Positions 11,471 to 26,143 of a DNA stretch of 64,000 nt are shown piece after piece. Source of the DNA: Pipra filicauda (lineage: Eukaryota > Chordata > Aves > Passeriformes > Pipridae); the NCBI RefSeq assembly GCF_003945595.2, contig NW_024104295.1, positions 1,302,001 to 1,366,000 of the forward strand. Direction: 5' to 3'. How positions within the stretch are numbered: the first letter of the stretch is position 1; each line of letters opens with the position of its first letter. Made by a program: the position numbers and the translations under genes. A model generated the notes under the pieces. It saw nothing but the letters and a program-made list of their open reading frames with translations. It was not told where the DNA came from and did not search any database.

Positions 11471-14400
11471 ATTACAGGAGTTTCAATAGAAAAATGTAAT
11501 GGTCTGTGCTATACAACTGATCAAACTATAAAATTTAGTGGTTAATCCTATATTTGGCCTTTATTTTACAAATATGCAATAAAAATGATAGCTTCATATT
11601 AGTATGGATCTATTAAGAAATTAAACATATTTATAAACTGAAATTACATATAGTTGTACTGCTTAATGGGATATACCAGCTGCTTTGACATTATTCCTGA
11701 TCACTTACTCTAATGAAGATCTTTAGGACTGCAGAAACTGATCCCTGGACCAAATATTCTCACATATTTGTTGTCCTTTTCTGGATTACTATGAAGGCCA
11801 AAAATTGCCATTATGTTCGTGAAAAATGGAGTACCTGCTCAGTGGTAACCAACCACTGGTGACATAAAATGCTGTGTTGCCCTGCTATAACATACAGAAG
11901 GGTAAAGCTCATCAGCATTGTACCACTCTGCACACTAGTGAATTATCCTCATAGATGCTTTTCTGAAAGATGTCCAAGGTGCTCCAAGGATTTTAGATGG
12001 AATGTATTGGATCCATGATCTGAACTGGAAAGGCCAAGACAATGCTGACTTGGCTGCTTGAAGCTCAGGAATACATACCCAGCAGGTCCTCTAGAAACTT
12101 GCAGTATTTATTAACTCAGTTGTAAATATCCAGCTATTTATGTTAGAACTAATCTGCAATATTTTCAATTTACTGCAAAAAATTTATTAAAAATAAAAAT
12201 GTTTTCCTACTGTAGAGTATTACAGTACAGGACAGGTTTTGTGTGTTCTTGAGTCCTACCTCCTCCATGTGCACTCTGTGCTTACTTGCAGTTATTGTAT
12301 ATGGTTCAAGCTGGAGCCTCTGTTTCTGGCAACTCTAAAAGTACTAGCTGTTAATAATGAGTGTAAAATTTTGAGTGCCTATTTCTATTGTGTGAATTGA
12401 GTTAGTTAGCAGTGCTGCGTTACTCAGGGGCCTCTGAGTCTCTTCCCAGCCTTCAGCATCACTGCGCTCTGGCAGTTCCCAGCAGCGCAGTTGTCCTGGT
12501 GGAGCCATGTTCTGCTCGTGGCCTCTACAACAGCAACGTCTGTTAGTCTTCTGAGATCTTCTTGAGCAAAACAATCCTTCTCCTGCCTTGCTAGGATTTT
12601 AGGGAGATGCCACCTGTTCGTCCCAGGTCTGCCATGGGGAAGTTACAATTTCCTGTGAGTACAGCGCTGCTGGTGGGGAGGCTCCTGCCGTTGGCAGCCT
12701 GTGCCTCAAGCACTGGCTTGCACAGAGTTGTTGGGAAGTGGCACCTGCTCTTGTGACCACCAATCTTACTAAGTTTTTTGTTTTTCCTTGCCTATCTTTT
12801 TATATATCTTTTTATATATTAAGCTACTCTGACTGGTATCAGTCTTCACCAGTGCAGGTATTCTTGTTTTCAGCTTCCTATTCTAAAAAATGTCAGGCAT
12901 TGAAAACCAGGGATTCACTGGTTCTCCCTTGTTGGTGTATGTGGACCAGAGTCTTTGTCAGATATGTTTTTCAGCATTATTTTGACATTGTTTTTTACTG
13001 TTCACTCATGAATAATGCAAATGGGCATTACATGTCTGAAATCATACTTCAGTTCAAACTACGTAAATTCATGGCCTCTAAACAAGGGGCAATGTCAGAA
13101 GTACTGTGGCAGTTTCACCAGGGCTGGTAAAAAGAAAGTTGATATGTATAAGCATGGAACTGTTTGGTACCACTGTCTAACTGAAATAAGGCTATTCTAT
13201 GAATTGTTTAGTTCTAGATGTTGCAATCAGATTAGTGAGCACACCTTTACAGGTTTTCTTGACTTGTTTTTCTAGGTTTTGCATGTGACCAGGTTTTAAA
13301 ACTTTTTTCATGCTACTGTTCTTGTTTCATGAAGTTATGTATTCAACTTTCTATTTTAAATTATTTTTTCTTAAAACATGTATTTTCTAGCTGTCCTATG
13401 GTTTCCTTCAGTCCATAAATGACCATCATATATTCCTTTTGAGATATTTCTCTAGCACCTCAGAAATCACTCTCTGTAGGCTTTGAACAAAACTCCATAT
13501 AGTGCTGAGAGCCTTAAAACTGATAAAAGAGCTGGAATTACACTGTCCTAGCCATCCTTTAGTAACAGCCTTAGTTACTTTATGCAGGATCTTGCCTCAG
13601 CAATAAGTCTGCCTTCTATCTTAGACTGGACAGGCTTTTTTTCTTTTAAATCGGATTAACATAATCCAGCTCTGGACTTTGCTTCCCAGCACCTTTTCAG
13701 ATGCTTTGGAGAATGTGGCTGCAATGACCAAATCTCAGTTCCAAGTTTATATTCAATTTGCAAATCATACTTTGCTAGTTGAGGAAATGGCCTGTATATT
13801 GTTCTGGGATCCTTGTACGTGGTAATTGTTAAACTTGTTTTAAAGTAGCAATTGTTGGCTTCTGGTGAGTATCAGCCAGCATTGGCCTCTGATGAACAAA
13901 AGCCTATTTGTGCTGGCTGGTAAACCATGTCACTGTTGTACCCATGGAAAAGACATTGACTGTTTTACCATTTGAATTTATTAAAATGCAGAGGTTTGCA
14001 AGAACATATGCTATGTGATGTTTAATTTTGCCTGTGGCTCAGTCTCTTGTAAGGAAACTTTGTCAGTGTCCATCCTCAAAAATATTGGCTGGTGTTCAGT
14101 TCGGTTTGTTTGCTTCCTAAGATGTTACCCCAGGTCTGGAGGCCCAGTGAATAAACTCCCACTGTTTTTCATATTCTTTATTGGGATTTGCACTCACATC
14201 TGCTGCACATCTGCACCATCAAGTCCACCTTGCGGACCATTCTGTGTGTTTTCATACAGTTTTTTATTTGGGTGGCAAACATGATGGTGTTGCCTACTGT
14301 CTATTTATACTTCTCTTTGAACTTTGTTTCTGTGCTTACCTTTGCTCTCATGTGGCGCTCTGGTATTTGTTTATCTTTGCTCAGAACTCCAAGCTCTCAT

Positions 14401-14666
14401 CAAAGATCCTCAGAGTCTTGGACAACTGTTCTAACCGTTCTAGAATGGGTTTTGTGCTAACAAATGGCTTTTGTGTTTCTGACTGAAAATTTAGGCGTGC
14501 CCAAGATAAACTATCTCACCCAGAGGAGAATGTGATGTGTGCCATGAATTGAAGCATGAGGCAGCAGTGCCAAACAAACGCTGTTGCTTGATTTTTCTCC
14601 TGCAAGGTACAACATCATGCAGATACCTGAAAGTAGTAGAACCCTGCAACAATGTGCCAGACATAA

Positions 14667-14915
14667 AATCATAGAATCATTTAGGTTGGAAAATACCTTT
14701 AAGATCATTGAGAGCAGCTGTAAACCTAACACTGCCAGGTTCACCACTAAACTATGTCCCTATGTGCCACACCTACACATCTTTTACATACCTCCAGGGT
14801 TGGTGACTCAACCACTTCCCTGGGCAGCCTGTTCCAATGCCTGACAACCCTTTCTGGGAAGAAATTTTTCCTAGTATCTAATCTAAACTTCCCCTGGCAC
14901 AACTTGAGGTCAACT
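14667..14915 (-). mobile_element. CR1 LINE 3' end, antisense
   Basis: The + strand begins AATCATAGAATCATTTAGGT and continues AAGATCATTGAGAGCAGCTG, GTTCACCACTAAACTATGTC, CAGGGTTGGTGACTCAACCACTTCCCTGGGCAGCCTGTTCCAATGC and GAAGAAATTTTTCCTAGTATC. This is the reverse complement of the avian CR1 3' UTR. It is among the better preserved copies in the window. It ends near CCCCTGGCACAACTTGAGG. Predicted frames overlapping it on both strands are artefacts. Confidence 0.95.
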
Positions 14916-15788
14916 TGAGCAAAAAAACCGAACTCTCAACAAATAGCTAAGGTGTGCACCTCACTAACGTAGTGATGGTGCTACCAGTCCTGATACCAGT
15001 GTGCTTTTTATTAATACAGCATTTCTGTGCCCTGTCCCATAACCTCTCTTGAAGATGAGAGTATTGCACAATTGCCTTAGCTTTTTTCCTAGTCCATGTC
15101 CTTCAGGTTTTCCCTGGTTGAGGCATTCAAATGTTTCTTTCATATTCATATTTGTATTTTAGCCTTACAGGGGCTGGGTTGCATCTTTAACTAGTCTTCA
15201 TTTGCTTTCTGGAGAACCAGAACTACCTATTTCCTTACTTCTTTGTCAGAGTACCAAGTGACTCTCTCTCCATTTAAGCTGTTGCCCTGTGGTAAGCTGC
15301 ATAAATCATCATAAAACTATAGGTTATTTGAACTCTTATGAATGTGGTATATTCTGCCAGGATGTTCTTCAATTGCCTATTCCTTGCCTGTCCAAGGAAA
15401 GATAAGGCTGAGCGATACCAAGAATGAGGCATGCTATTATCCTCTTAATTCATACATGTTTTTGTTGGTAAAAGCTATAAACTGAGTAGTTTCCGGTTAT
15501 TTATTTAGCTATATGTATGCTTAACTTGCCAGCTTACAGGATGTTTGCTCACTAATTACCTGCAAAACTATACTTAGTTTTCATTAGCTATGCATTTATT
15601 TTGAGCACTAGGCATTATTTTAGCTGCCATTTTGCCTTGGGAGCCCTTCATCACCTTAAACTTAATCATGATACTTTGTTGTTTCATTCATTACTTCTGT
15701 GGAAGTAATTGCATTGCTGGTATAGTCCTGTGCAGAGTGTAAGAGCCTTTCTTCAAACACCAGGTATAGCAATAGATATGGCATCATT

Positions 15789-15820
15789 TTCTTCAAACAC
15801 TGTGACTGGTGTTTGAAGAA
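15789..15820. repeat. Perfect 12-bp inverted repeat, 8-nt loop, with an upstream direct copy
   Basis: TTCTTCAAACAC at 15789-15800 pairs exactly with GTGTTTGAAGAA at 15809-15820 around the loop TGTGACTG. The same arm plus CA occurs again at about 15749-15762 in direct orientation, and so could also pair with the right arm (CTTCAAACACCA with TGGTGTTTGAAG). The function is unknown. Confidence 0.65.
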
Positions 15821-18482
15821 CATAGATGTCTTGTCTAGCACCATCAGGTGCAGTGCTGTATTTATTGTAGATTCTTTCACATGCCTTTTTGTCCCACAGG
15901 TCTTCTGATCCCAAGTTCTGTTTAGGTAATTTATTTGCTAGACAAATCCTAGTGGCTTTTTAAAGGGCTAATTCTGGGATCACAGTAATTCCCTTCTGAG
16001 TTTTTTTCGATCAGATGTCAGCCAGTTCTGTTGCTCAGTTTCTCCACCTCAAATGACAAGACCGATTCTTCACCGTAGATGTGTCACAAACTCTCTTGTT
16101 CCCACCTTCTTTTGGGTGTCTAAAATACCACTTTGATGAAGAAAGTCCTGCTTTTTCAAATGTCAGTGCAACAGTTCCTTAGCTGGCTGTCACTGAACTG
16201 TGCCTGCTGCTCACACCTCAGTGCTCCTGGTTGCACATACACAGCTTGCCTGGATTTAACTCTGAGCACCATGAAACACTTAAAGTGCTGCTTGAGCTGA
16301 GAAAGATAGATTGACCACAGAGAACTGAGTTGTCTATGTTTTTGTTTTCCTTCTGTAGTGTTCAGAAACCATGCAGAGGCAAAGTTTGCTTTATCCAGTG
16401 GCAGAATCCAGTGTTGCAGGACAGGAGGCACATAGCAACCAGCTGCAGTAACTCTCTGCCAGACCTTCCTAAAGACACAGTTCCCCTCAGCTGGCAAGGA
16501 CCTTCTTGTACAGAGTGCATAGCAGCCAGAGTGTACTGTGTCTGTTAAATCCACAGCACAGCCAGAGTGCACAGACCTTCTGAAATAATCAAACAAAAAC
16601 CCCAACCCAAAGCCCTTGAGACTTCAGCTGTGAGGCAGAAAAAACATAGAATTTATAAATCAAGTCAGTGAACTTTCATAGTTGTTTTCTGCACCCTTCT
16701 ACTATAAGCGTAGTGACTGTACTAAAGCCACTGACAAAGATCAGCCTGCAAACCCAAACAATATTATTTATCCCAAATCCCAGAAGGGTTTCCTGGGTGG
16801 GCTTCTCAGTTTCTGAAATAAACACAAGACTGTGGAGAACAGCAAAATTGAGTATCCTGAAAGATAACGGAAATCAAAATTAGTGAGGTGAGCTTTGTAG
16901 CTATGCTCTCAGAATGCAATGAGCACTGAAGCCTGGCTGTTTCCTAGCTTGCAGCCTGGAAGTAGTCCTAGCAGGCTCAGATGTAAGAAGAGCTGGCAGC
17001 ATGCCCTACCCTGGACAGCCTCAGGTCTGTCACCATGCTTCTGCATTAGCATGAAAAATCAGTCATCCATGTCATTTGCAAGACTTGTCAGATATATAAT
17101 ACAGAAACCAAATGACATATCAAGACTATTTTCAATGAAAACAAACCATGTTTTCTGTTCCTTTTTGTCTGCATGCTCAGTTAGACTGGGTTAATTTGTT
17201 TTATTTTCATCTTTGTGTTACATAAAACACCACATTTAAGCTGTTTGTTATGTTCAAGAGTCCAAATCTGTTTCTTGTGTGATTAGCTCTTGTTTCATGG
17301 ATGTCACCAAGTCTGAATTTGAGTCAAAGTCTGACTGTTAATTAAAAAGGAGTCTTATTAATTCCCCCTTTTTTCCCTGTTTACTTCTTTGGGTTATTTG
17401 GTTGTGAAGCAAGGTCATTGCCACTGCATTTCTTAGCACTATTTGTTGTCTCTTTAATTGTAATATTTCTTTTTAAACAACTACTCTCTAAAAAAATTCA
17501 CGGCTATCAACACTTCTAGTGTGTATATGACCTCAAAGTGGAGATGGCACTCTTTGTCCTTAATTTATCTTTGCAGATTTTACAGAACTTCAAGTTATTG
17601 CATTTTCCTCCCATTCTGTTCAGTCCATGTTGTTGGCAGTAGGGTCTCATTGCTCTGTGTGGGTAGATTGCCTGCGTCGGCATCTTTTACATTTGATTTC
17701 AGTCAGAATTTATGAGCGTTTTATCTGTCTCATAGAAATCAACCTTTCCTCTTCTGTCCTGAAAATTGTGGCATTTAGATTAGCTCTCATGTGTGCTTGC
17801 TTCTCTTGTGTGCTTGCTTCATGCTCCTTCAGAAGAGTAGAATAATTTTAATTATCATTAAATAGACACATTATTTTTGTTTTTCTTGACAACTAAACCT
17901 TTGACTGTAATTTAAATTATAATTTTTTTCATTATTTTATGGTGAATGCAGAAAACAACAGTTTGCAGCATTCAACTTGTCAGTTGGTGCTGTTTCTTCC
18001 TGTGTGTGTGAGAGGAAACTAGGAGATGAGAATTAGTGTTTCTTGTAGTTGACTTTTTTAACTTGAATATTTTATTGTAGAATGATAAACAAAGAGAATG
18101 TTTCATTTAGTTATTGAAGTTGTATGTTGCATTGATATATATAACCGTGCAGGGGATTATGAGTAATTGCACTGCCCTCTTCATTAGAATGGGTGACAGT
18201 ACTGTCTAGTAATAAATTTGGAAAATAAAAGTGAAAATGTGTACTTTAGTGGGCCCCTGAGAGCAGAATTTGTGATACTTTGTAGAATATTCAGTCAAAG
18301 CTCTGAAGAAGTTCACAGAATAAGTTATGCAAGAGAGCTTCTACTGCTAACTATACTTTTAGTACTAATACACTTCTAAAGCATAATAAATTTTAAGATT
18401 TAAGGTCTGAATAAAAAGCTTGTTGCAGAAAGTATACTAAGAAAATATAGTTTCTTCCATCTGTACATCTGCACAAAGACTA

Positions 18483-19240
18483 CAGAACCACAGAAGAGTT
18501 GATGCTGGGAAGGACTTCTGCAGGTCTTCTAGTCCAACTTACCTGCTCAGAGCAGACTCAGCCAGATCAGGATGCTCAGGGCCATGTACAGTCAGGTTCT
18601 GAATTTCTCTGAGGATGTAGTTCCACAAGGTTCCTCTTGGCAACCTATTCTAGTGTCTGAACACATTGATAGAATAAAATATTTTTCTTATGTTTAAATG
18701 AACTTTCCTGGATTTAAGTTTATGTCCATTACCTCTCATCTTGACACAGGGCACTACTGAGAAAGAGTCTGGCTCAATCATCTTTACTCCCTTTCATCAG
18801 ATATTTATATACATTTATGTACAATGATAAGTTCTTCCCTAAGCCTTCTCTTCTCCAGGCTGAACAGTCCCTCTCAGCCTCTCCCCTTAGAAGACGTTCA
18901 AGGCTTTCAGTCATCTCTGTGGCCCTTCACAGGGCTTATCTCCACTATGTCCATGTCTCGCTGGTACCGGGGAGGCCAGAACTGGACACGTCCCTCCAGC
19001 TGTCTCATCAATGATGAGTAAAGGGGTCGGATCACCCCCTCAACTCGCTGAACATACTCTGCCTCGTATGGTACAGAACACTGGTCCTGATATGGCCACA
19101 AGGGTACTCTGCTGGCTCATGGTCAATTTGCTGTCCACCAGTACCACCAAGTTGTCTTCTGCAGAGCTACTTTCCAGCTGGTTGGCCCTCGGAATGTACT
19201 GCTGCAAGGGGTTGTTCTTGCCCAGCAAGTATTTATCCAG
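18483..19240 (-). mobile_element. CR1 LINE fragment, antisense, including the ORF2 C-terminus
   Basis: Read on the minus strand, this carries a decayed CR1 reverse-transcriptase tail followed by the 3' UTR. The + strand shows the expected reverse-complement blocks in order: a degenerate 3' end near 18483, CTTATGTTTAAATGAACTTTCCTG, GGGCACTACTGAGAAAGAGTCTGGCTC, TTCTCTTCTCCAGGCTGAACAGTCCC, GGCCAGAACTGGACACG, then GCTGGCTCATGGTCAATTTGC and the GCCCAGCAAG region. Short minus-strand frames such as 18907-19101 (with RVQFWPPRYQRDMDI) are remnants of its ORF2, broken by stops and frameshifts. Confidence 0.93.
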
Positions 19241-22200
19241 ACATGCAACTTAAACTATTTTCACAAAATTTAAATTCAGACAGACAATCAGAAACTAGTT
19301 TCCAAGAAACTGAAGCTTCCTCAGAAGTGCTCATGATTGGCAGTTTTTTCTGACTGCTACACATGCTTACACGTATTGAGAGTAAACACCATTGAATAAG
19401 CATTTACCTGGCAATAGGTCATGGAGTTTTATTAAAGAATTAATTTTATTCAGATATTGCTGATACTATGCAATGATTTTCAGCTACTGTTCTCTAAATT
19501 TCTTATAACTGTATGTTTTATTTTATCTGAAACATTGGGAGAACATACAGAATGCAATTTATCTCCTCCAGAGCATGAATGTAACTGATCTGTTTCAATA
19601 ATGATAGTCAGTGGCATGTCAGATTTTTTTAGTTATTTGTCTTGTTACTATAGTATTATAAACAGAAGAAGTGCATTCTTCTTTATTTGACTTTGCTCTG
19701 GCCAGAATTTGTCTTCTACTTTAGCTGAGAAACTGCTATGCACATACTGATATTAATTTTCTTACATGATCATTGCTCTACTTGTTCTTCCAACAGGAGA
19801 GGTGTTTGACATACTGAAATACCTAAAAAATTCTGGTTTGGTCTGCTTACCTTTACTATAGAATGTCATTTTTTCCTAAGTTTTTAGTGAAGGAAACATA
19901 AATAAGTTGGGCAGTATGTCAGGGAATTTATGTGACTGTCAGCTTGGTTACCGACTATTGTCTGTTTGTCCTCTGTACCATCTCTATTCAGAAGAGAAGA
20001 CAGGAGTTTGAAGTAATAAAGGTTTGGAACCTTTGTCATTGTTGCTTTTGAGAGTGGAGAATGTAAAATAAGATGACTAGTAAAGCAAAGGGACGTCTGT
20101 GGTAGCACTGCAACCTTTAATAGCCATATCTGCACCCCTATATTGATAGATTGGAGGCATATTTTTATATGATGTTGTTCCTGCATCTTAAGTATCTCCT
20201 GAGAGCCTGGAAAGCATGAAACTTGCAGTGAAAGACATGAAACCTTTGCTATTTAACTTGCATGTTGGACTTTTTATTCTACAGAGGGTCACTGCTCCTC
20301 GACGCCAGCAGCTGGCCTCTTGTTTTCTCCTCTGCTTGACATAGACTAATAACTCAAAACCCAACTGTACAAGGTCCTCAATAACCTGCTGTCATTAGGC
20401 AATTTTGTAATTTCTCCCTTCCAACCTTGGCTATTCTGTGAATTAATCAACCAGAGACATAATAACTCCCCAGATGCCTCATGAGCTGTAATACCCTTGC
20501 CAACATTTTCATTCCATTCGGTTTAAACTACTCTGGGTGCACGTTTACAGAGGAATATTGTTAGTAATAACATAGAAATTTTATTCAAAAAAAGTTAATG
20601 TTATTTATGGTCTCAATTTCTATTGGTGTTGACACTGTTATATTTTGTGAGAGGTGGAGATGTTCCTGATTTTATCTGTTATAAAAGTGGCTTGAATGTT
20701 ATCTTTTGCCAACAAGCTGAAGAATAAACTTTCCTTTCAAATACACATGGGGGTCCTAGCCATGATACCTGCATGCATAACCACGAGATAAAGTTAATAT
20801 TTATTCCACAAGTGGAAGGAGAACACAGTGCTGATAAAGAGCTTCTTCTTCTGTAGAGTTGATATAAAATGCTGCTGCCTGTCAATCACATTATAAATTG
20901 GTTAACATTTGTTTTATTAAAATGGGCACAAAATCAGCAACAAATGTTATAACTAAATATTACAGTTATGTGTCCTTCTGCAGCTTTCTGTACCGCATTT
21001 CATTAACCCCTGTCATCTTTGCATCATATAATAAGGGTGTTGGTAACCCAGCACCTCTCCTGAGTTCTGCTGAAGTACAAAAGATCTGAGAGTAGGATTG
21101 TTCCAGTGGGTGTGATTATTACTCTGTCTCACACCTAAAGGGAGTAAAATAGTCAGACTTTCTGTTACATCTGTGCTGTTTGATTATCTGCCATGGCAGT
21201 GAATGCATCTAAGTGAGAGCAGAACACATCAGAGACTGGATCTTTCAATGTGTCCTCCTCCTGAGTGTCCTCGTGGTTGAAAAGAAATACATATGTAGAT
21301 TGTTATTGTTTATCTAGATAGGATTATCAATGAAGTGAAAAGATTGGGAGGATGATGTGTTAAAAAAGTGAACATTTATATGGCTTCATTTGGATATGTA
21401 AAGATGCACTTACTTCTGGTCATTCGGTATGGAAGCAACTTAACCAGTTCACAGTAACTTCCAGCACTGAAATACTCTGACAGAAGGAAAGTGAAAGGAA
21501 AAAAAAAAAGCACATTCCAAAAGATATAAGGGCATAAAAATGCTGGTTTGTTGCAGTGTTTAAAGATGGGAGAGGTTCCTGTTCCTCAATTGCTGATGTT
21601 TGCTTCCTGCATCTTTAATAATGGATTGCTGCTTTAAAGTAGTGTGTAGGAATGTCATTTCACAGCAGAAAAGGAAACAAGCACTTGCAAGTAAAATTTG
21701 TGAGGAGATGCTTCAGTGCCAAAAGCTTTTGTGCATAGTGTTTTAGTGAGTGCATCACAGATACAGTTCTTTTCCTGGTCTGCTTCTTTTCCCTGGATTT
21801 TTTTTCAAGGCAATATGCTTAAACCAGTTTATTTGAAAAATACTTCTCTTGAGTGTCCCTGAAAATACAGTTAAAACACACAGTCAGTGACACCTTTGAG
21901 CTGTAGTTGCCTTCTCCTGAAGGCACCTCCTCCAAAAAGGCAATGAGAAAACTCAGAAAATCTGTTTGACTAGACAAGATTACTTGTTTTTTTGGTGGAA
22001 AAAACTCAAGGCAACTAGATGCATCAGACCAGAAGTAGCAGTGTTTGTGCCTAATTCTTGATTAGTGTGCCATCCTCTTGCAGGGCAGGTCTTGATTTGA
22101 TCTGGCTTGGTGAATTTTGAAGTTACATCAAATTTTCTACAGTCTTCTCTGTTGCTTGTGAATTTTGTTTCAGATTCTTGGAACTGCTCCAGATCTCTTA

Positions 22201-24404
22201 CTGTTACCCGCTGCTGTCTCCCAGATCTGAGCTTACTCAGCAGTCCATAGACAGGCAGAGAAATAGCACTTCTGTCAGAGAAGTCTACTGACCCCATTGT
22301 TTCTTAAAGAATTGTATATTTAATATCTTATGATAGATATATAGATAAATATAGATAATAACAGATGTCACATGGAGTTTGAAGATCCACAAGAAAATCT
22401 CATCAGCATGAGAAACTGTATAAGGAAAATGTAATTTGACTCCTAAGGAGAAAAGAATTTTGCTGCTTTTCATCTCCTGCAAGTGGAGTATTCAGAAAAA
22501 TCACTGGGTCACTGAAGCAGCTGTGATGACAAATCCAAACCCAAACTGTGTGGTTAGATCTTGTAAATCAACGTATTTGTTCCTTTAGAGCAAGGTTGGG
22601 GAACCCCCTTGTTGCTGGGGCTGTGGAGACCGTGAAAAACACCTTCACTGGTCTGTGTATTAAAGGGGTCCCAGGCATGGCAGTCTGGGTGAAATAAAGA
22701 GCTACATCTGCCCCGCCCTGCAGGATCTCAGATGCTGCTCTAGAAAATTCAGTAACAGAATTGTATGATATTATTATAAAAGCATTTTTTAATAGTTTTT
22801 AACGTTGTTAAAGCAACTAACAAGACAAAAGAGATCACATAACACCACATTTCATTTTATGCTGCTTTAATGTAGAAACTTGGTATGTAATTAGGGTTAA
22901 AATAAGTTAAATGGATGAGATATTTTTATTGAAATCTTTTTATCTTATTCAATCCACAATGTAGCACACACAAACTAACAGTTACAGTATCATATCAACC
23001 ATAGGTGAAATACAAAGTGTAAAACAATGAAGCATCTATCTATGAATGTGAAGACATTTATCTGTGAAACTATGGTTACGTTGTTTTACTTCAACTGCTG
23101 ACTACTGTTTGGTGCATTTCTCAAAAAGCAAAGTGGAGTGAGCTGTAAGTATGCTATGGATGTATAGTTCAGTCCTCACAATAAACGACTGCTAGCAGAG
23201 TGAATTGTGATTTGTTCAAGTCCACTAAATTTTTTTTCACTGTTTTTTGATCCCGAGAAAAGCCTTGCATTCTTCTTATACAGTACCTGAATGAATAAAT
23301 TAATCTATTTATAAAAGTAGTGAAACATGTAGTACAGCTGCAATTGATGGTTAAGTCTTTATTAAAGCTGTAACTTTTCACATCATGCAAATGGACCAAA
23401 ATATTTACTGTCTTCAGCTTTAGGGGTGAGGTATTTTGGTTTTCTGGACACAATAGAAATGCTGAAAAAGTACTGTCTTTTTTAGGTGGGGCTTATCATT
23501 CTCTGATCATAAGTACTTACTTAAGGAGAAGAAGAAAGGAAAGAAAATCTTTCTGTATCAAGATAAATAGCCACTCTCAAATTTACTTTGGTTTGAATTT
23601 GGGCTTTATCCATTTCAAGACTTTCCCTGTCTGTAGTGTGACAATTTTAAGAACAAAAGTACAAGCTTTGGCATAAGGTTTTGAGCAGTTACCGTATTAC
23701 TGACACTAGAAAATGCCTCTGACAATTGTAAAGGTTGTTTCAACTCCACAGCTCTATGTGAAGCAAATTTTGGAATGAAAGCCTTGAAAATGTTCTTGAC
23801 CTATTGTAGGAAAAGGTTACCAGGAGGCAGCTCTTGCATCTGTTTTCGGTATAAGCTTCCTGATAAATAATGACCTTGAGATCTGTACTGCCTGTTCTGA
23901 AAGTCTTTGATAAGGGTAAAGAACTCAATGGCTTTAGATTTACGAAAAGATAATAACCACCTGATGAATTTTAAGAAATAATTAACTTAGCCAGTCCTTA
24001 TAAAGGCTGAAGGATTTGTAATCATCTGTTCAAACTACTAGTGGTAGGAGTCTTAAGGATCTATGAATTAAGGTTCCTGTCACAAAATCACTACAAATTT
24101 GAATGAAGACTTCAGCAAGGTTGGTTTCTTATGGAGAAAATTGTCTGAGGAGCTGACCTCGTTTTTCACTGAGTGAAGGATGTAGTTATTTAAACATATC
24201 TACCAAGAGGAAGGTATTGAAATGGGCTATGTTAACCATTCAGTAGCAGACTTGAAAAGAGATGACTTTGTGCCTATCCCAAGGACCTGGGATTTTCAGA
24301 ATTTTAAGAATCAGATTCTGTGATCATAAGCTCTTGATTTTGGTGCTACCAAAGCAACTGTGTGATGTAACCTTAAGCTCCAAGTAGTTGACAAACAGGA
24401 GACA

Positions 24405-24516
24405 GGAAAGTGTTCAAGGCCAGGTAGGATGGGACTTTGAGCAATCTGTTCTAGTGGAAGTGGGGTGGAACTAGCTGATCTTTAAGGTCCCTTCCAACCC
24501 TAACTGTTCTGTGATA
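24405..24516 (+). mobile_element. CR1 LINE 3' terminus, sense
   Basis: GTGTTCAAGGCCAGGTAGGATGGGACTTTGAGCAATCTG, then TAGTGGAAG, then GGAACTAGCTGATCTTTAAGGTCCCTTCCAACCC and a degenerate CTGTTCTGTGATATG terminus. This is the standard CR1 3' UTR of avian type, truncated at about 110 bp. Confidence 0.9.
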
Positions 24517-26143
24517 TGTCACTGCTAGTTGTCTGGGGACAGATTGATGGGCTTTTTATTTAATGATTTATGGTGTGCCTTGTAAGAGCTCTGCCTCATC
24601 AGAGTATGACAGAGAAGTTTCAGACGTTTCACTGGTGCTCTGTAGTTCTGCTAATCTCAGCAGGATTCGTGGGGGTATTAGTGTAGTAAGTGGTTTATTA
24701 GAAGAGATAATGAGCACAAAGCAGATGAGGATTTAATAAATAAGGAGACTTGGTCTGCATCACTGAAACCTAGTTACGTGACATGGCAAGTAAGTCCCCT
24801 TGTTGAGCCTTCTTACCTCTCAGCTCCCCAGTGCTTAGTAAATACAGCAGCACACACTCAGGATGGGCAAATCCCCTTGAGGAACAGCCTTTGCTGATGA
24901 GGCCTACCTGGATGATATGGTGATATAAACAAAAGCACTTTAAAAAGCAACACACACACAGAGCTTCAGTGTCTCCTGTAATGGGAGCTGACAGGCAGCT
25001 GGAACAGATGGGGCAGCAAGGCAGTGAGCTGGGGAGCAAGGGGGCACTGAGGAAAAGCAAACCTCAGCTGGTCTGTCAAAAGACTCCTGCTACAGTTCTT
25101 GGAACTGGCTGTAGGCAGAGGAAGCTTTTTGATCTATAATCCACCAGGAAATTGAGCTCTTCTCAGATGGGAGTTTAGACTAGCAGGTGAAAGGAGAAAA
25201 TAAAGCCTATGTATAGCATGAAAATTGTCAGAATCTAGGCTACATTTAAAGAAGTAACAATGTTGTTTACTCATTCCAGGCTTGCCTACAGGTTGGCAGA
25301 CAAAAGGTACTTCAAATCAATAAATTTTCATCAAAGCAAATCATATTTTTAGACTTTTTCCATGTTATTAAATATACATGAGACTGAGTCCAGTGCTGCT
25401 CACATGGGAGTGAGTGAGTGGCTCTGATAGCGGTGGGAAACCTATCGCCTCCCAATGCGCAGAGCCTTCCCTTGAACTGCATGTAATTTCCCTCCCACCT
25501 TCCTTAGTCTGCTCAAACTCTTGGAAATTATGTTCAAATAGTTTGTCTTCTGTACATTTATCCAGAAGGGGAACTTTCATTTAAGCACTACAGAATTACC
25601 TTTAACATTAAAACTAATCTAGGAAACTTCTGTATGGAGTAGCTTAGCATTAAGTCATTACCCCTGTGTCTTTGCCTACTAGTGATAGATTTTACCAGGC
25701 ACTGAGGTAAAATACATCTTCGCAGCTTGTTTTTCTACCCATACATCTGATAAATTTGTATTGCATTGTTCTTCACAGCAGAAAAACACTTTAAAGCATT
25801 AGGGAATATGTCAAGGAAACTGTACTTTCAAAATCACATCTTTGAAAGTAAATATAATTTGTTACGGAAAACAGACAGCACTGTTTCATCATTCCATAAA
25901 ACAAGAATGTCTGATCAGTAATTTTTAATGTACCATGAAGATATCCTCAGATATTAATGCCATTTATTAACCACAGACTGCCAGGTGAGGATTTGAAGCC
26001 AGACATGCTTCCAGTACAGAGGAAAAAAATGCTTCACCACAGTCTTCCTCCGCATGTTTCCAGTACTGTTGGTACCTAGGGTTTACCTTGTAACTATTGA
26101 GCAAGCTTGTGATAACATTAGTGGTCTCACTGTGCAGACCAGC

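Noticed and set aside
16156..16605. 149-codon minus-strand open frame, cysteine-containing
   Set aside because: No signal peptide, domain or conserved cysteine spacing was recognised, and another frame is open on the + strand in the same place. It looks like chance.
22590..22735. Segment beginning GCAAGGTTGGGGAACCCCC, reminiscent of a hAT-type terminal sequence
   Set aside because: No matching inverted terminus or 8-bp duplication was found, so the resemblance is too short to call.
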